Source: Bacillota bacterium
GTDB taxonomy: Bacteria; Bacillota; Clostridia; Christensenellales; UBA1242
Direction: 5' to 3'
Assembly (NCBI GenBank): GCA_009780625.1
Contig: WQZR01000017.1
Location: 1 to 15,840 of the forward strand
DNA: 15,840 nt
Shown: piece by piece, positions 6,730-13,293 of the stretch
How positions within the stretch are numbered: the stretch's first letter is position 1
How the letters are laid out: every line of letters begins with the position of its first letter
Program-made: the position numbers and the translations under genes
The notes under the pieces: model-generated
What the model saw: only the letters and a program-made list of their open reading frames with translations
What the model was told of the DNA's origin: nothing
Database searches by the model: none

Positions 6730-9700
6730 ATGTCACAAATTCAAAACAAAGTTATGAGTCCAGAAGACAAAAAAAGAATTGCTGAAAATCGTCAGTTATA
6801 CGAAAGACTTTTCAGGGTTAGGGAAGAACTGAAAATAAAATATACGGCAAGCGGAAGAGTTCCTCCAATTTGCACAGACCAAGCACTTTTGGATATTGCA
6901 AGAAACAAGCCACTAAGAGCAGAAGACTTTGCACTTCTTCCAGGTGTTGGAAAAACATTTGCAGAAAAATATGCAAAATATTTCATTCCAATTCTTATGG
7001 AGTTTAAATCAAGAAACGTTCAAGTTGCAGACAGCAACCCAAAAATCAAGGCAACACTTTCAAAGCTTGAGGATAGACTGGTGAATATCAACAGAAGAAA
7101 CAAAATGCTATATATGCCAAAGCTTCACAGTCGCCAAACTTTTGACTTATATTCAAGAGAACTTATCACCGAAAAGTTTATGGACTTTTTAATGAGAGGA
7201 AAACCAAGAGCTCTTAAGGTTGTAGACATCAAGCCAATGAACGACTCGCTTGAAAACCTGGATGCAGAACAACAAAGATATGTTCGTCTTACAAACATTG
7301 TTCGTGAAATCAATAAAGATTTTAGAGAAAGCGGAAACTATGATGCGTATATTGCATACCCATTCGTTGAAGGAAAAATTATTGGGGAAGACTTTCCAGT
7401 GAGAGCACCACTTGCTTTGTTTCCAGTTCAAATCAAAGTTGAAAACAATTTTGTTGCGGTTGAACTAGATAGAGATAAAGATGTTCTATACAACACAAAC
7501 TTAATCTTGCTTCAAAACAAATTCAACAAAGTAAGCCGCGATGTTCCTTCTCCTGTAGTAGGTGATATAAACTATCAAACGTTCATTTCAGATTTAGTTC
7601 AGTTCTATAAAGAAAACGGCATTGAAATTATGCTAAACCTTTTTGAAACAGAAGAATATAAAAAACAAAAAGAAGAACTTCTAAAACTTGAAGAACTTAA
7701 ATCAAAGGATTTGAGTTTCTTTTCATACGAAGCAGGCAATTTCGATGACTTCCTGAAAATGCACAGACCAAAACAAGAAGAGCAACTTGAAAACATCAAA
7801 GAAGACAAAGTCACAATAGACAGATTTACAGAATATACAGCTAGCAACTTTCCAAAATATCTAAACGGAGAGTTCTTCATCAGACATAACGCAGTGTTAG
7901 GTCAATTCAGTCTTCATTCAACAGCAATGCAAAGAGACTTCAAAAAGATTATGGACAGCGACAGTCTAAACGTTCTTGTGTCTGAACTTTTGGAGAACTA
8001 TGATGAAATCGATTTATATGCAGACGAAGACGCAGAGATTGCACAAATCGACGAAAACATTCCGGTTAAGGAAAGCCAAATAAACTATATAAACAATCTA
8101 AACGCAAGCCAAGAACAAGTGATTGTAAAAATTCAAAACACAGATAAGTTGGTTATTCAAGGCCCACCAGGAACAGGAAAAAGCCAAAGCATAACTTCTT
8201 TGATTTCAGACTTTTCTTCAAAAGGAAAAACCATCTTGATGGTTTCTCAAAAGAAAGCAGCACTTGAAGTTATTCATTCCCGCCTTGGGCATTTAAACAA
8301 ATACACAGTCTTCATTAGCGACGTTAAAGACAAAAACTCTTTCTACGAACAAATGATGAGGCTTACTGCAGAAGCAACATTTAATCAAACACCAGAAAGC
8401 AGCACGGGAGAAATAGCCGACTTTATTGAAAAACGAATTGACAGGCTAAACCGAATTTCAGAAGTTCTTTTCGAAAATAGAAAAGAAGGCGTTCCAATGT
8501 ATAGGCTATATCAAGAAAACACAGCCAACCAACTTAAATGCAAAGAGAACGACAACCTTGCAAAATTCCTTCCAATGGCAGCGCGTGTTGTGTCTGAGGA
8601 ACTTAGAGGCAGAAAATACACAGACATGCTGACATCGTTCAATCTAATCAACAACGAAAGAATTCTGCAAAAAGTTAAAGAATATCTGGATATCAAAAAA
8701 ACTGATGCATGGGTGACAACCATAAGACCAAACATGAGCAGAATGGAGCAAGTGAATTTCTCTAATGATGCAGCAGAGTTTATTAAAAACCAAGAAGAGT
8801 TTTTATCAAAAAATATTTTCGCAAGAATGTTCACATCTGGAAAAACAAAAAAAGAACTAAAAGAGATGTTCAAAAAATATTTCACCGAAAGAACATATTT
8901 CAAAGAACTTTTCAAAAACCCATACAAACTTGGAAAGAAAAAAGAAAGAGGGATGCTTACAGACAAAGAAGGTCTTGTTGGCATGGAGTTATATAACAAA
9001 TATTCATTCCTAAAAACTGAACTTGTAAACCTAACCGAAAACGAATTCACATTTGCCGCAGCAGCAATAAATCTTTCAGAACGAATGAAGGTTGTAGGGG
9101 TTGCACCTGAGAGCGACCCGAAAATCACAGACGCACTAAGACTGGTGTTTGATTTTGTTGTTTGGTATAAAATCGACAGTTTCGAATCTTCGATGCACAT
9201 GGAGTTTAGAGATGTTGAAAACTTCAAAAAGATTACATCTGAAGTTCTAAAACTGATTGACGAAAAGAAAGCAAGAACAGTTGCAGACGTAAGAAGGGAA
9301 CTTGAAAAACGCTATAACACAAACATAAAAAACAGCAAGCGTTTCCAAGAAATCGACAGATGTATTCAATCAAAGCGTAGACAAAGCGTCAACAGATTTA
9401 TTGAAAGATTTTGGTTCGAGCTTTCAAGAGGTGTAAAAGTTTGGCTTATGACTCCAGAAGTTGTTGCAGAGCTTCTTCCATTCGAAAAAGGAATGTTCGA
9501 TTTAGTAATTTTCGACGAAGCTTCTCAGCTATACGTTGAACGCGGCTTGCCTTCAATCTCAAGAGGAAAGAAAGTTGTAATCGCAGGAGATCACAAACAG
9601 CTTAGACCTTCAAGTCTTGGAAGTGGAAGAGTTGACGAAACCGAAAACGAGTTTGAAGTTGATAACGACGATGAAGAACCAACAAAAACAACTGCAGCAA

Positions 9701-10842
9701 ACGCAGCGCTAGAAGAAGAAAGCTTGCTAGACCTAGCAAGATTTAAATACCCACAAACAATGCTTAACTATCACTATAGAAGCCGATACGAGGAGTTGAT
9801 TGAGTTCTCTAACCACGCCTTCTATAAGGGAAAACTTCTTGTTTCTCCAAACGTGGAAGAGCCAAAAGTTGCACCAATTGAAGTTATTAAAGTAGACGGC
9901 GTGTGGATTAAAAGACGCAACATGATTGAAGCAAAACGCGTTGTGGAGCTTATAAAAGAACTTAGAACAGAAAGGAAGCACAAAGAAACAATTGGTGTGA
10001 TTACATTCAACGTAAACCAGCGTGACCTTATTATGGACTTAATCGATGCAGAATGCAGAAGAAATAAAGAATTTGATGTTTGGTATAAAGAAGAAATAAA
10101 CAGAAAACACAACGGCGAAGATATTGGTTTATTTATTAAAAATATCGAAAACGTTCAGGGTGACGAAAGAGATATAATCATCTTCTCAACAGCATATGCA
10201 AAAGATGAAAATGGAAGACAAAACAGAAACTTTGGTTGGCTGAATCAAAAAGGTGGAGAGAACAGGCTTAACGTTGCAATCACTCGTTCGAAAAGAAAGG
10301 TATATATTATAACAAGCATTGAACCAAGAGAGTTTAGAGTTGAAGACCTTTCAAGCGTTGGTCCAGGGCTGTTTAAAAAATATCTAGAATATGGTTTTGC
10401 AATCACAAATGGAGACAAAGAAAAAGCAAAAGAAATTCTAAAGAGCATGACAGATAAGGTTGCTGTTCAAACTGCTCCGAAATCAATCGACCTTCTTGCA
10501 GCAGAAGTTGTTGCAGAACTGAAAAAGGCTGGCTTAACAGTAAAAGAACAAATCGGAATCGGTGCTCACAGAATTGACATTGGAATTGTAAACGAAGACG
10601 AAACGGGCTACGACCTTGGAATTGAAATCGACAGCAAACTATACGGCGGTTCAATCAACACAAGGGAGAGAGATATTCATAGAGGTGCATATCTTGAAAG
10701 CAGGGGCTGGAAAATTTACAGACTTTGGAGCACATCATGGTGGCACAACAAAGAGCAAGAAATCAAAAAGATTCTTGCGATGCTTCCACCAAAAAAACCT
10801 AAACAAGAAATTGTTGAAGAAAGTGTAGGGGTTGACTTCTAG
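6730..10842 (+). CDS. HRDC-DUF4011-SF1 helicase-nuclease fusion (defence/repair type)
   Basis: A 1370-residue cytoplasmic protein. Domains in order: HRDC-like nucleic-acid binding domain (about 20-92, with LPGVGKTFAEKY); DUF4011-type segment (from about 110, LVNINRRNKMLY); superfamily-1 helicase of the Upf1/Dna2 type with Walker A GPPGTGKS (478-485), DEASQ (929-933), GDHKQL (953-958), YHYRS (1014-1018), VQGDERD (1142-1148) and NVAITRSKRK (1181-1190); and a C-terminal PD-(D/E)XK/Vsr-like nuclease (about 1253-1365, with D1283, E1299, D1301 and GW.I.R.WS..WW). The architecture resembles the single-gene DUF4011-helicase-Vsr antiphage proteins. The start at 6730 has GGAG 7 nt upstream; the GTG at 6706 lies inside a repeat. 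Residues 789-797 and the last five residues are encoded by palindromic elements. It could also act in repair of stalled forks. Confidence 0.88.
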   Translation: MSQIQNKVMSPEDKKRIAENRQLYERLFRVREELKIKYTASGRVPPICTDQALLDIARNKPLRAEDFALLPGVGKTFAEKYAKYFIPILMEFKSRNVQVADSNPKIKATLSKLEDRLVNINRRNKMLYMPKLHSRQTFDLYSRELITEKFMDFLMRGKPRALKVVDIKPMNDSLENLDAEQQRYVRLTNIVREINKDFRESGNYDAYIAYPFVEGKIIGEDFPVRAPLALFPVQIKVENNFVAVELDRDKDVLYNTNLILLQNKFNKVSRDVPSPVVGDINYQTFISDLVQFYKENGIEIMLNLFETEEYKKQKEELLKLEELKSKDLSFFSYEAGNFDDFLKMHRPKQEEQLENIKEDKVTIDRFTEYTASNFPKYLNGEFFIRHNAVLGQFSLHSTAMQRDFKKIMDSDSLNVLVSELLENYDEIDLYADEDAEIAQIDENIPVKESQINYINNLNASQEQVIVKIQNTDKLVIQGPPGTGKSQSITSLISDFSSKGKTILMVSQKKAALEVIHSRLGHLNKYTVFISDVKDKNSFYEQMMRLTAEATFNQTPESSTGEIADFIEKRIDRLNRISEVLFENRKEGVPMYRLYQENTANQLKCKENDNLAKFLPMAARVVSEELRGRKYTDMLTSFNLINNERILQKVKEYLDIKKTDAWVTTIRPNMSRMEQVNFSNDAAEFIKNQEEFLSKNIFARMFTSGKTKKELKEMFKKYFTERTYFKELFKNPYKLGKKKERGMLTDKEGLVGMELYNKYSFLKTELVNLTENEFTFAAAAINLSERMKVVGVAPESDPKITDALRLVFDFVVWYKIDSFESSMHMEFRDVENFKKITSEVLKLIDEKKARTVADVRRELEKRYNTNIKNSKRFQEIDRCIQSKRRQSVNRFIERFWFELSRGVKVWLMTPEVVAELLPFEKGMFDLVIFDEASQLYVERGLPSISRGKKVVIAGDHKQLRPSSLGSGRVDETENEFEVDNDDEEPTKTTAANAALEEESLLDLARFKYPQTMLNYHYRSRYEELIEFSNHAFYKGKLLVSPNVEEPKVAPIEVIKVDGVWIKRRNMIEAKRVVELIKELRTERKHKETIGVITFNVNQRDLIMDLIDAECRRNKEFDVWYKEEINRKHNGEDIGLFIKNIENVQGDERDIIIFSTAYAKDENGRQNRNFGWLNQKGGENRLNVAITRSKRKVYIITSIEPREFRVEDLSSVGPGLFKKYLEYGFAITNGDKEKAKEILKSMTDKVAVQTAPKSIDLLAAEVVAELKKAGLTVKEQIGIGAHRIDIGIVNEDETGYDLGIEIDSKLYGGSINTRERDIHRGAYLESRGWKIYRLWSTSWWHNKEQEIKKILAMLPPKKPKQEIVEESVGVDF
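9094..9120 (+). repeat. GTAGGGG palindromic element, copy 3, in frame inside the helicase gene
   Basis: Three differences from consensus (GTTGCACC and GAG in place of GTCGCGCC and AAG). The stem remains, with one T-G pair. It begins on a codon boundary and encodes VGVAPESDP at residues 789-797 of the helicase, between NLSERMKV and KITDALRL. Confidence 0.9.
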
Positions 10843-10854
10843 TCAACCCTTTTT
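10825..10854 (+). terminator. GTAGGGG-element variant forming the helicase 3' end and a rho-independent terminator (copy 4)
   Basis: The sequence begins GTAGGGGT like the other elements but has a longer perfect stem, GGGTTGAC (10829-10836) / GTCAACCC (10842-10849), a TTCTA loop and then TTTTT. It encodes the last residues VGVDF and the TAG stop (10840-10842) in the same frame used by copies 3 and 7. The C-to-T and G-to-A changes in opposite arms are compensatory. Confidence 0.82.
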
Positions 10855-10883
10855 CATTCTCAAAAATTTGTTTGATAAAACGT

Positions 10884-10912
10884 TTGACGTACTAAAACAA
10901 ATGTGCTATAAT
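10884..10912 (+). promoter_or_regulatory. lexA promoter
   Basis: TTGACG (10884-10889), a 17-nt spacer and TATAAT (10907-10912) predict transcription from about 10919. An inverted repeat ATTTGTTT (10866-10873) / AAACAAAT (10895-10902) straddles the -35. No classical Firmicutes SOS box (GAAC-N4-GTTC) was seen. Confidence 0.8.
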
Positions 10913-10920
10913 CCACACAT

Positions 10921-10963
10921 AGAAATGTAGACAGTTGTGCGCTACAACTGTCTAGCTATTTCT
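10921..10963 (+). promoter_or_regulatory. Long hairpin at the 5' end of the lexA mRNA
   Basis: Perfect 11-bp inverted repeat TAGACAGTTGT (10928-10938) / ACAACTGTCTA (10944-10954) with a GCGCT loop, extended by AGAAAT (10921-10926) / ATTTCT (10958-10963). It begins at the predicted transcription start and ends before the GAGG ribosome binding site (10969-10972). No T-run follows, so it is not a terminator. It may be an operator read as DNA or a stabilising or regulatory RNA stem. Confidence 0.7.
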
Positions 10964-10977
10964 TAAGTGAGGTATAT

Positions 10978-11613
10978 ATGAAAAAAATGCACGAAAGAAT
11001 TCTTGACTTCATAACAGAAGAACATAGAAAAACTGGGCTTATGCCAACAGTTCGTGAAATTGGCGAAGCAATGAATCTAAAATCAACTTGCACAATTGTT
11101 TATCACCTAAACAAACTTGAAGAACAAGGCAAGATTGAAAGAAGTTCAAAAAAATCTCGTCACATAACAATTGTTGGAGCAAAAGAACAAACAAGAAAAA
11201 TGCCAGAATTAGATTTCTCGACGTTCGATACAGACGATTTTGTTGCAATTCCTTTAGTTGGAACAGTTGCAGCAGGTCAACCAATTCTTGCAGAAGAAAA
11301 CATCGAAGATGTCTACAAAATGCCAGCCAACCTTTTTTCAGGCGGCTCTTTGTTTATGCTTGATGTAAAAGGCGATTCAATGATTAACGCTGGAATTTTC
11401 AATGGCGATAGAATCATTGTAAGACGTCAAGAAACAGCAAACAACGGCGATATTGTCGTGGCCCTTGTGGAGGACGACGAAGCAACAGTTAAAACATTCT
11501 TCAAAAGAACAGGCAAAATTGAACTTCGTCCAGAGAACGACCACATGGAGCCAATGTTTTTTGAAGACATTTTGATTCTAGGAAAGGTGATAGGGCTTCT
11601 AAGGAACTACTAA
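10978..11613 (+). CDS. lexA: LexA SOS repressor
   Basis: A 211-residue protein of normal length. The N-terminal winged helix (1-66) has the family pattern MHERILDFITEEHRKTGLMPTVREIGEAMNLKS. The peptidase part carries the self-cleavage site Ala99-Gly100 in GTVAAGQP, the nucleophile Ser134 in GDSM and the general base Lys172 in ATVKTFF. It should repress DNA-damage genes and be inactivated by RecA-stimulated autocleavage. The recognition helix region (LKSTCTIVYHLNKLEEQG) differs from the Bacillus form, so the operator may differ too. The start has GAGG 5 nt upstream. It is transcribed from its own promoter, with a hairpin in the leader; the upstream helicase ends in its own terminator. Confidence 0.96.
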   Translation: MKKMHERILDFITEEHRKTGLMPTVREIGEAMNLKSTCTIVYHLNKLEEQGKIERSSKKSRHITIVGAKEQTRKMPELDFSTFDTDDFVAIPLVGTVAAGQPILAEENIEDVYKMPANLFSGGSLFMLDVKGDSMINAGIFNGDRIIVRRQETANNGDIVVALVEDDEATVKTFFKRTGKIELRPENDHMEPMFFEDILILGKVIGLLRNY

Positions 11614-11641
11614 AATTCATAACCAGAAAACACAAAAGCAA

Positions 11642-11670
11642 TTGACTGTTTCATAAATAAATGATATATT
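11642..11670 (+). promoter_or_regulatory. Promoter of the small zinc-ribbon gene
   Basis: TTGACT (11642-11647), a 17-nt spacer and TATATT (11665-11670) with an extended -10 TGA just before it. The predicted leader is about 70 nt. Confidence 0.72.
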
Positions 11671-11693
11671 AATAATAGACATTTCAAAAGTTC

Positions 11694-11742
11694 TTCTCCT
11701 ACACAGAGAAAAAAATTTTTAAAGGTCAATAGTATAGGAGGA
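11694..11742 (+). promoter_or_regulatory. Possible Shine-Dalgarno-sequestering stem in the zinc-ribbon leader
   Basis: TTCTCCTA (11694-11701) can pair with TAGGAGGA (11735-11742) with one G-U pair. The second arm contains the full AGGAGG ribosome binding site. The intervening 33 nt include an A-run/T-run that could extend the fold. Confidence 0.4.
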
Positions 11743-11747
11743 AAGAA

Positions 11748-11936
11748 ATGGCTGATATCAAACTGAAATGCAAAGACTGTGGCGGCGAATTCCTTTTCAC
11801 AGAAGGCGAGCAAGCTTTCTACGCTGAAAAAGGCTTCGAAAACCAACCACAAAGATGTGCAGACTGCAGAAGAGCTCACAAAGCTGCGAGAAACCAAAAC
11901 CGTGGCAATGGCGACAGAAACCAAGGCAGAAGATAA
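11748..11936 (+). CDS. Small zinc-ribbon protein (zf-trcl-like)
   Basis: A 62-residue protein with two CxxC knuckles, Cys8/Cys11 and Cys37/Cys40, separated by a FxFTxGEQxFYxxKGFxNxPxRC segment that is the hallmark of the short probable-zinc-binding domain family. The tail (residues 41-62) is basic and rich in Arg, Asn and Gly (RNQNRGNGDRNQGRR), which suggests RNA or nucleic-acid contact. A perfect AGGAGG at 6-nt spacing and a strong promoter suggest high expression. It is monocistronic, ended by its own terminator. Function is not established for the family. Confidence 0.85.
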   Translation: MADIKLKCKDCGGEFLFTEGEQAFYAEKGFENQPQRCADCRRAHKAARNQNRGNGDRNQGRR

Positions 11937-11937
11937 G

Positions 11938-11958
11938 AAAAGGCGAAAGCCTTTTTTT
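11938..11958 (+). terminator. Rho-independent terminator of the zinc-ribbon gene
   Basis: AAAAGGC (11938-11944) / GCCTTTT (11949-11955) with a GAAA tetraloop and a run of seven T. It begins 2 nt after the stop codon. Confidence 0.92.
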
Positions 11959-11960
11959 CA

Positions 11961-11988
11961 TTGACAAAATCTATTAATAGGGTATAAT
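11961..11988 (+). promoter_or_regulatory. Consensus promoter of the asnA-asnS operon
   Basis: TTGACA (11961-11966), a 16-nt spacer and TATAAT (11983-11988). The -10 ends 6 nt before the leader-peptide ATG at 11995, so transcription should start on or beside that ATG. Confidence 0.88.
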
Positions 11989-11994
11989 AGTTCT

Positions 11995-12057
11995 ATGATT
12001 ACAAAGACATTTTGTGTAGTTAATAATAATGCAAACAATACATTGGAACCTCGATAG
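11995..12057 (+). CDS. Asn-rich attenuator leader peptide of the asnA operon
   Basis: A 20-codon ORF reads MITKTFCVV, then NNNANN, then TLEPR and a TAG stop. Five of the six codons at 12022-12039 are Asn (AAT AAT AAT GCA AAC AAT). Its position between a consensus promoter and a terminator, directly ahead of asparagine synthetase and asparaginyl-tRNA synthetase genes, matches amino-acid leader peptides such as those of the trp and his operons. When Asn-tRNA(Asn) is scarce, ribosomes should stall on these codons. The start has no Shine-Dalgarno and coincides with the predicted transcription start, so translation would be leaderless. The ORF is too short for routine gene finders. The peptide itself probably has no function beyond sensing. 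Codon content and placement are seen; the mechanism is inferred. Confidence 0.85.
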   Translation: MITKTFCVVNNNANNTLEPR

Positions 12058-12120
12058 AGAGATTTGTTTGCTGATACAAAAATAAGTAACAGAGCAACCC
12101 TCAATCGAGGGTTGTTTTTT
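12031..12120 (+). promoter_or_regulatory. Transcription attenuator: pause hairpin, antiterminator and terminator
   Basis: Three pairings are visible. A pause-type stem GCAAACAA (12031-12038) / TTGTTTGC (12064-12071) overlaps the last Asn codons. A terminator stem CAACCCTC (12095-12102) / GAGGGTTG (12107-12114) has an AATC loop and six T. An alternative stem CCTCGAT (12049-12055) / ATCGAGG (12104-12110) captures the terminator's 3' arm. The 5' antiterminator arm ends on the first base of the leader stop codon. A ribosome stalled at the Asn codons leaves it free (read-through); a ribosome reaching the stop covers it (termination). Confidence 0.8.
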
Positions 12121-12163
12121 GTTAAGTGTGCTATTATTGACTATTCGTGTTTTTGTAATCAGT

Positions 12164-12190
12164 GTAGGGGTCGCGCCTTAGAGCGACCCG
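12164..12190 (+). repeat. GTAGGGG palindromic element, copy 5
   Basis: One loop difference from consensus (TTAG for TAAG), stem intact. It sits between the attenuator and the AAAGGA ribosome binding site of asnA, ending 17 nt before the ATG. This matches the placement of copy 2 ahead of the helicase. Confidence 0.9.
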
Positions 12191-12207
12191 AACGAAAGGA
12201 AAGAAAA

Positions 12208-13227
12208 ATGAAACTCATAACAAAAGAATTTGCAAAGGAAAAATATTCCCAAATAGACTACAAAGAAATGCAAGTTCTAATCAAAGAAATAAAAGACATA
12301 TTCCAAGCCCAACTCACAATGGAGCTTGACTTGCTTAGAGTAAGCGCACCACTGTTTGTGGAAGCAGCAACAGGTCTAAACGACGATTTAAGCGGAAGCG
12401 AAAGAAAAGTTGAATTTACTGTTAAAGAAAGCGAAGGAACTACTCTAAGCATCGTTCAATCTCTAGCAAAATGGAAGCGTGTAGCTTTGCATAAATACGG
12501 CTTCAAAACCGGCGAAGGTCTATACACAGACATGAATGCAATTCGAAGAGATGATGTGATGGATGAAACCCACAGTTTCTATGTTGACCAATGGGATTGG
12601 GAAAAGATTATAACAAGGGAACAAAGAACTCCAGAATATCTAAAGTCTGTGGTTGAAAAAATTGTTAAATCAATTGCAATAACAAGCAGACATATTCAAT
12701 CAATCACAAAAGCAAAACTTCCAGTCATCTCAGACAAGGTTTTTTGGATTGACAGTCAAACTCTTCTTGATATGTATCCAACAAAAACGCCAGAAGAAAG
12801 AGAATATGAAATTGCAAAACTTCACAAAACTGTTTTCATCACAAAAATTGGTCCAAAACTAACAGATGGTGTTGCACACAGCATGCGCAGCCCAGACTAT
12901 GACGATTGGAAACTAAACGGCGATATAATCTTCTATCATGAAGTTCTAGACTGTGCTTTGGAGCTTTCAAGCATGGGAATAAGAGTAGACGCAGAAAGCC
13001 TAAAACAGCAACTTAAAGCAACAGACAAAGAATATAAACTGGAAAAATTTGAGTATCACCAAAATATCAGAGATGATGTTCTTCCGCTTACAATCGGCGG
13101 CGGAATAGGGCAGTCAAGAATGTGTCAGTTGATTTTAGGTCGAGCACACATCGGCGAAGTTCAAGCCGGCTATTGGAAACCAGAACATATAAAAATCTGT
13201 GAAGCTCACGGAATCAAGTTGCTGTAG
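12208..13227 (+). CDS. asnA: Aspartate-ammonia ligase (AsnA-type asparagine synthetase)
   Basis: A 339-residue cytoplasmic enzyme that makes asparagine from aspartate, ammonia and ATP. It follows E. coli AsnA along its length: GLNDDLSGSERKVEF (56-70), IVQSLAKWKR (82-91), GEGLYTDMNAIR (102-113), SFYVDQWDWE (123-132), RSPDYDDW, ELSSMGIRVDAESL and the near-C-terminal IGGGIGQSR. It is about nine residues longer than the E. coli protein. The ATG at 12208 has AGGA 7 nt upstream and begins at the family N-terminus; the open frame continues upstream to 12064 but runs through the terminator and a repeat. The TAG stop lies inside palindromic element copy 6. It is controlled by the asparagine attenuator and followed by asnS. 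Confidence 0.96.
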   Translation: MKLITKEFAKEKYSQIDYKEMQVLIKEIKDIFQAQLTMELDLLRVSAPLFVEAATGLNDDLSGSERKVEFTVKESEGTTLSIVQSLAKWKRVALHKYGFKTGEGLYTDMNAIRRDDVMDETHSFYVDQWDWEKIITREQRTPEYLKSVVEKIVKSIAITSRHIQSITKAKLPVISDKVFWIDSQTLLDMYPTKTPEEREYEIAKLHKTVFITKIGPKLTDGVAHSMRSPDYDDWKLNGDIIFYHEVLDCALELSSMGIRVDAESLKQQLKATDKEYKLEKFEYHQNIRDDVLPLTIGGGIGQSRMCQLILGRAHIGEVQAGYWKPEHIKICEAHGIKLL

Positions 13228-13249
13228 GTGTCGACCGTTGGGCGACCCG
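13224..13249 (+). repeat. Degenerate GTAGGGG palindromic element, copy 6, providing the asnA stop codon
   Basis: GTAGGTGTCG followed later by GGCGACCCG: the same ends as the family, one base shorter and with a weakened stem (GTCG/CGAC retained). The TAG of its GTAGG start is the asnA stop codon (13225-13227). Confidence 0.7.
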
Positions 13250-13265
13250 CTTATACAGCAAGATA

Positions 13266-13274
13266 TGTTATAAT
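13266..13274 (+). promoter_or_regulatory. Possible internal extended -10 promoter for asnS
   Basis: TGTTATAAT is a perfect extended -10, 19 nt before the asnS ATG and upstream of its AGGAG (13284-13288). No -35 is visible. It would allow asnS transcription independent of the attenuator. Confidence 0.4.
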
Positions 13275-13293
13275 AATTAAATTAGGAGAAAAC

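Noticed and set aside
8511..9227. 238-codon minus-strand ORF
   Set aside because: It lies wholly antisense inside the helicase gene, with Ser/Phe/Leu-rich composition and no family resemblance.
10861..10902. ATTTGTTT / AAACAAAT inverted repeat around the lexA -35 as a LexA box
   Set aside because: It does not resemble the known GAAC-N4-GTTC box and is AT-rich enough to arise by chance; noted only under the promoter.
12040..12060. T-box riboswitch, suggested by TGGAACC at 12044-12050
   Set aside because: The leader before the terminator is only ~100 nt, with no room for Stem I, no AGGGTGGNACCGCG box, and the base after TGG would not match the usual G discriminator of tRNA(Asn). The Asn-rich ORF explains the region better.
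12064..12207. Upstream in-frame extension of asnA (TTG start, 48 extra codons)
   Set aside because: It runs through the terminator and a palindromic element, lacks a ribosome binding site, and the family N-terminus begins at the ATG 12208 with AGGA at normal spacing.
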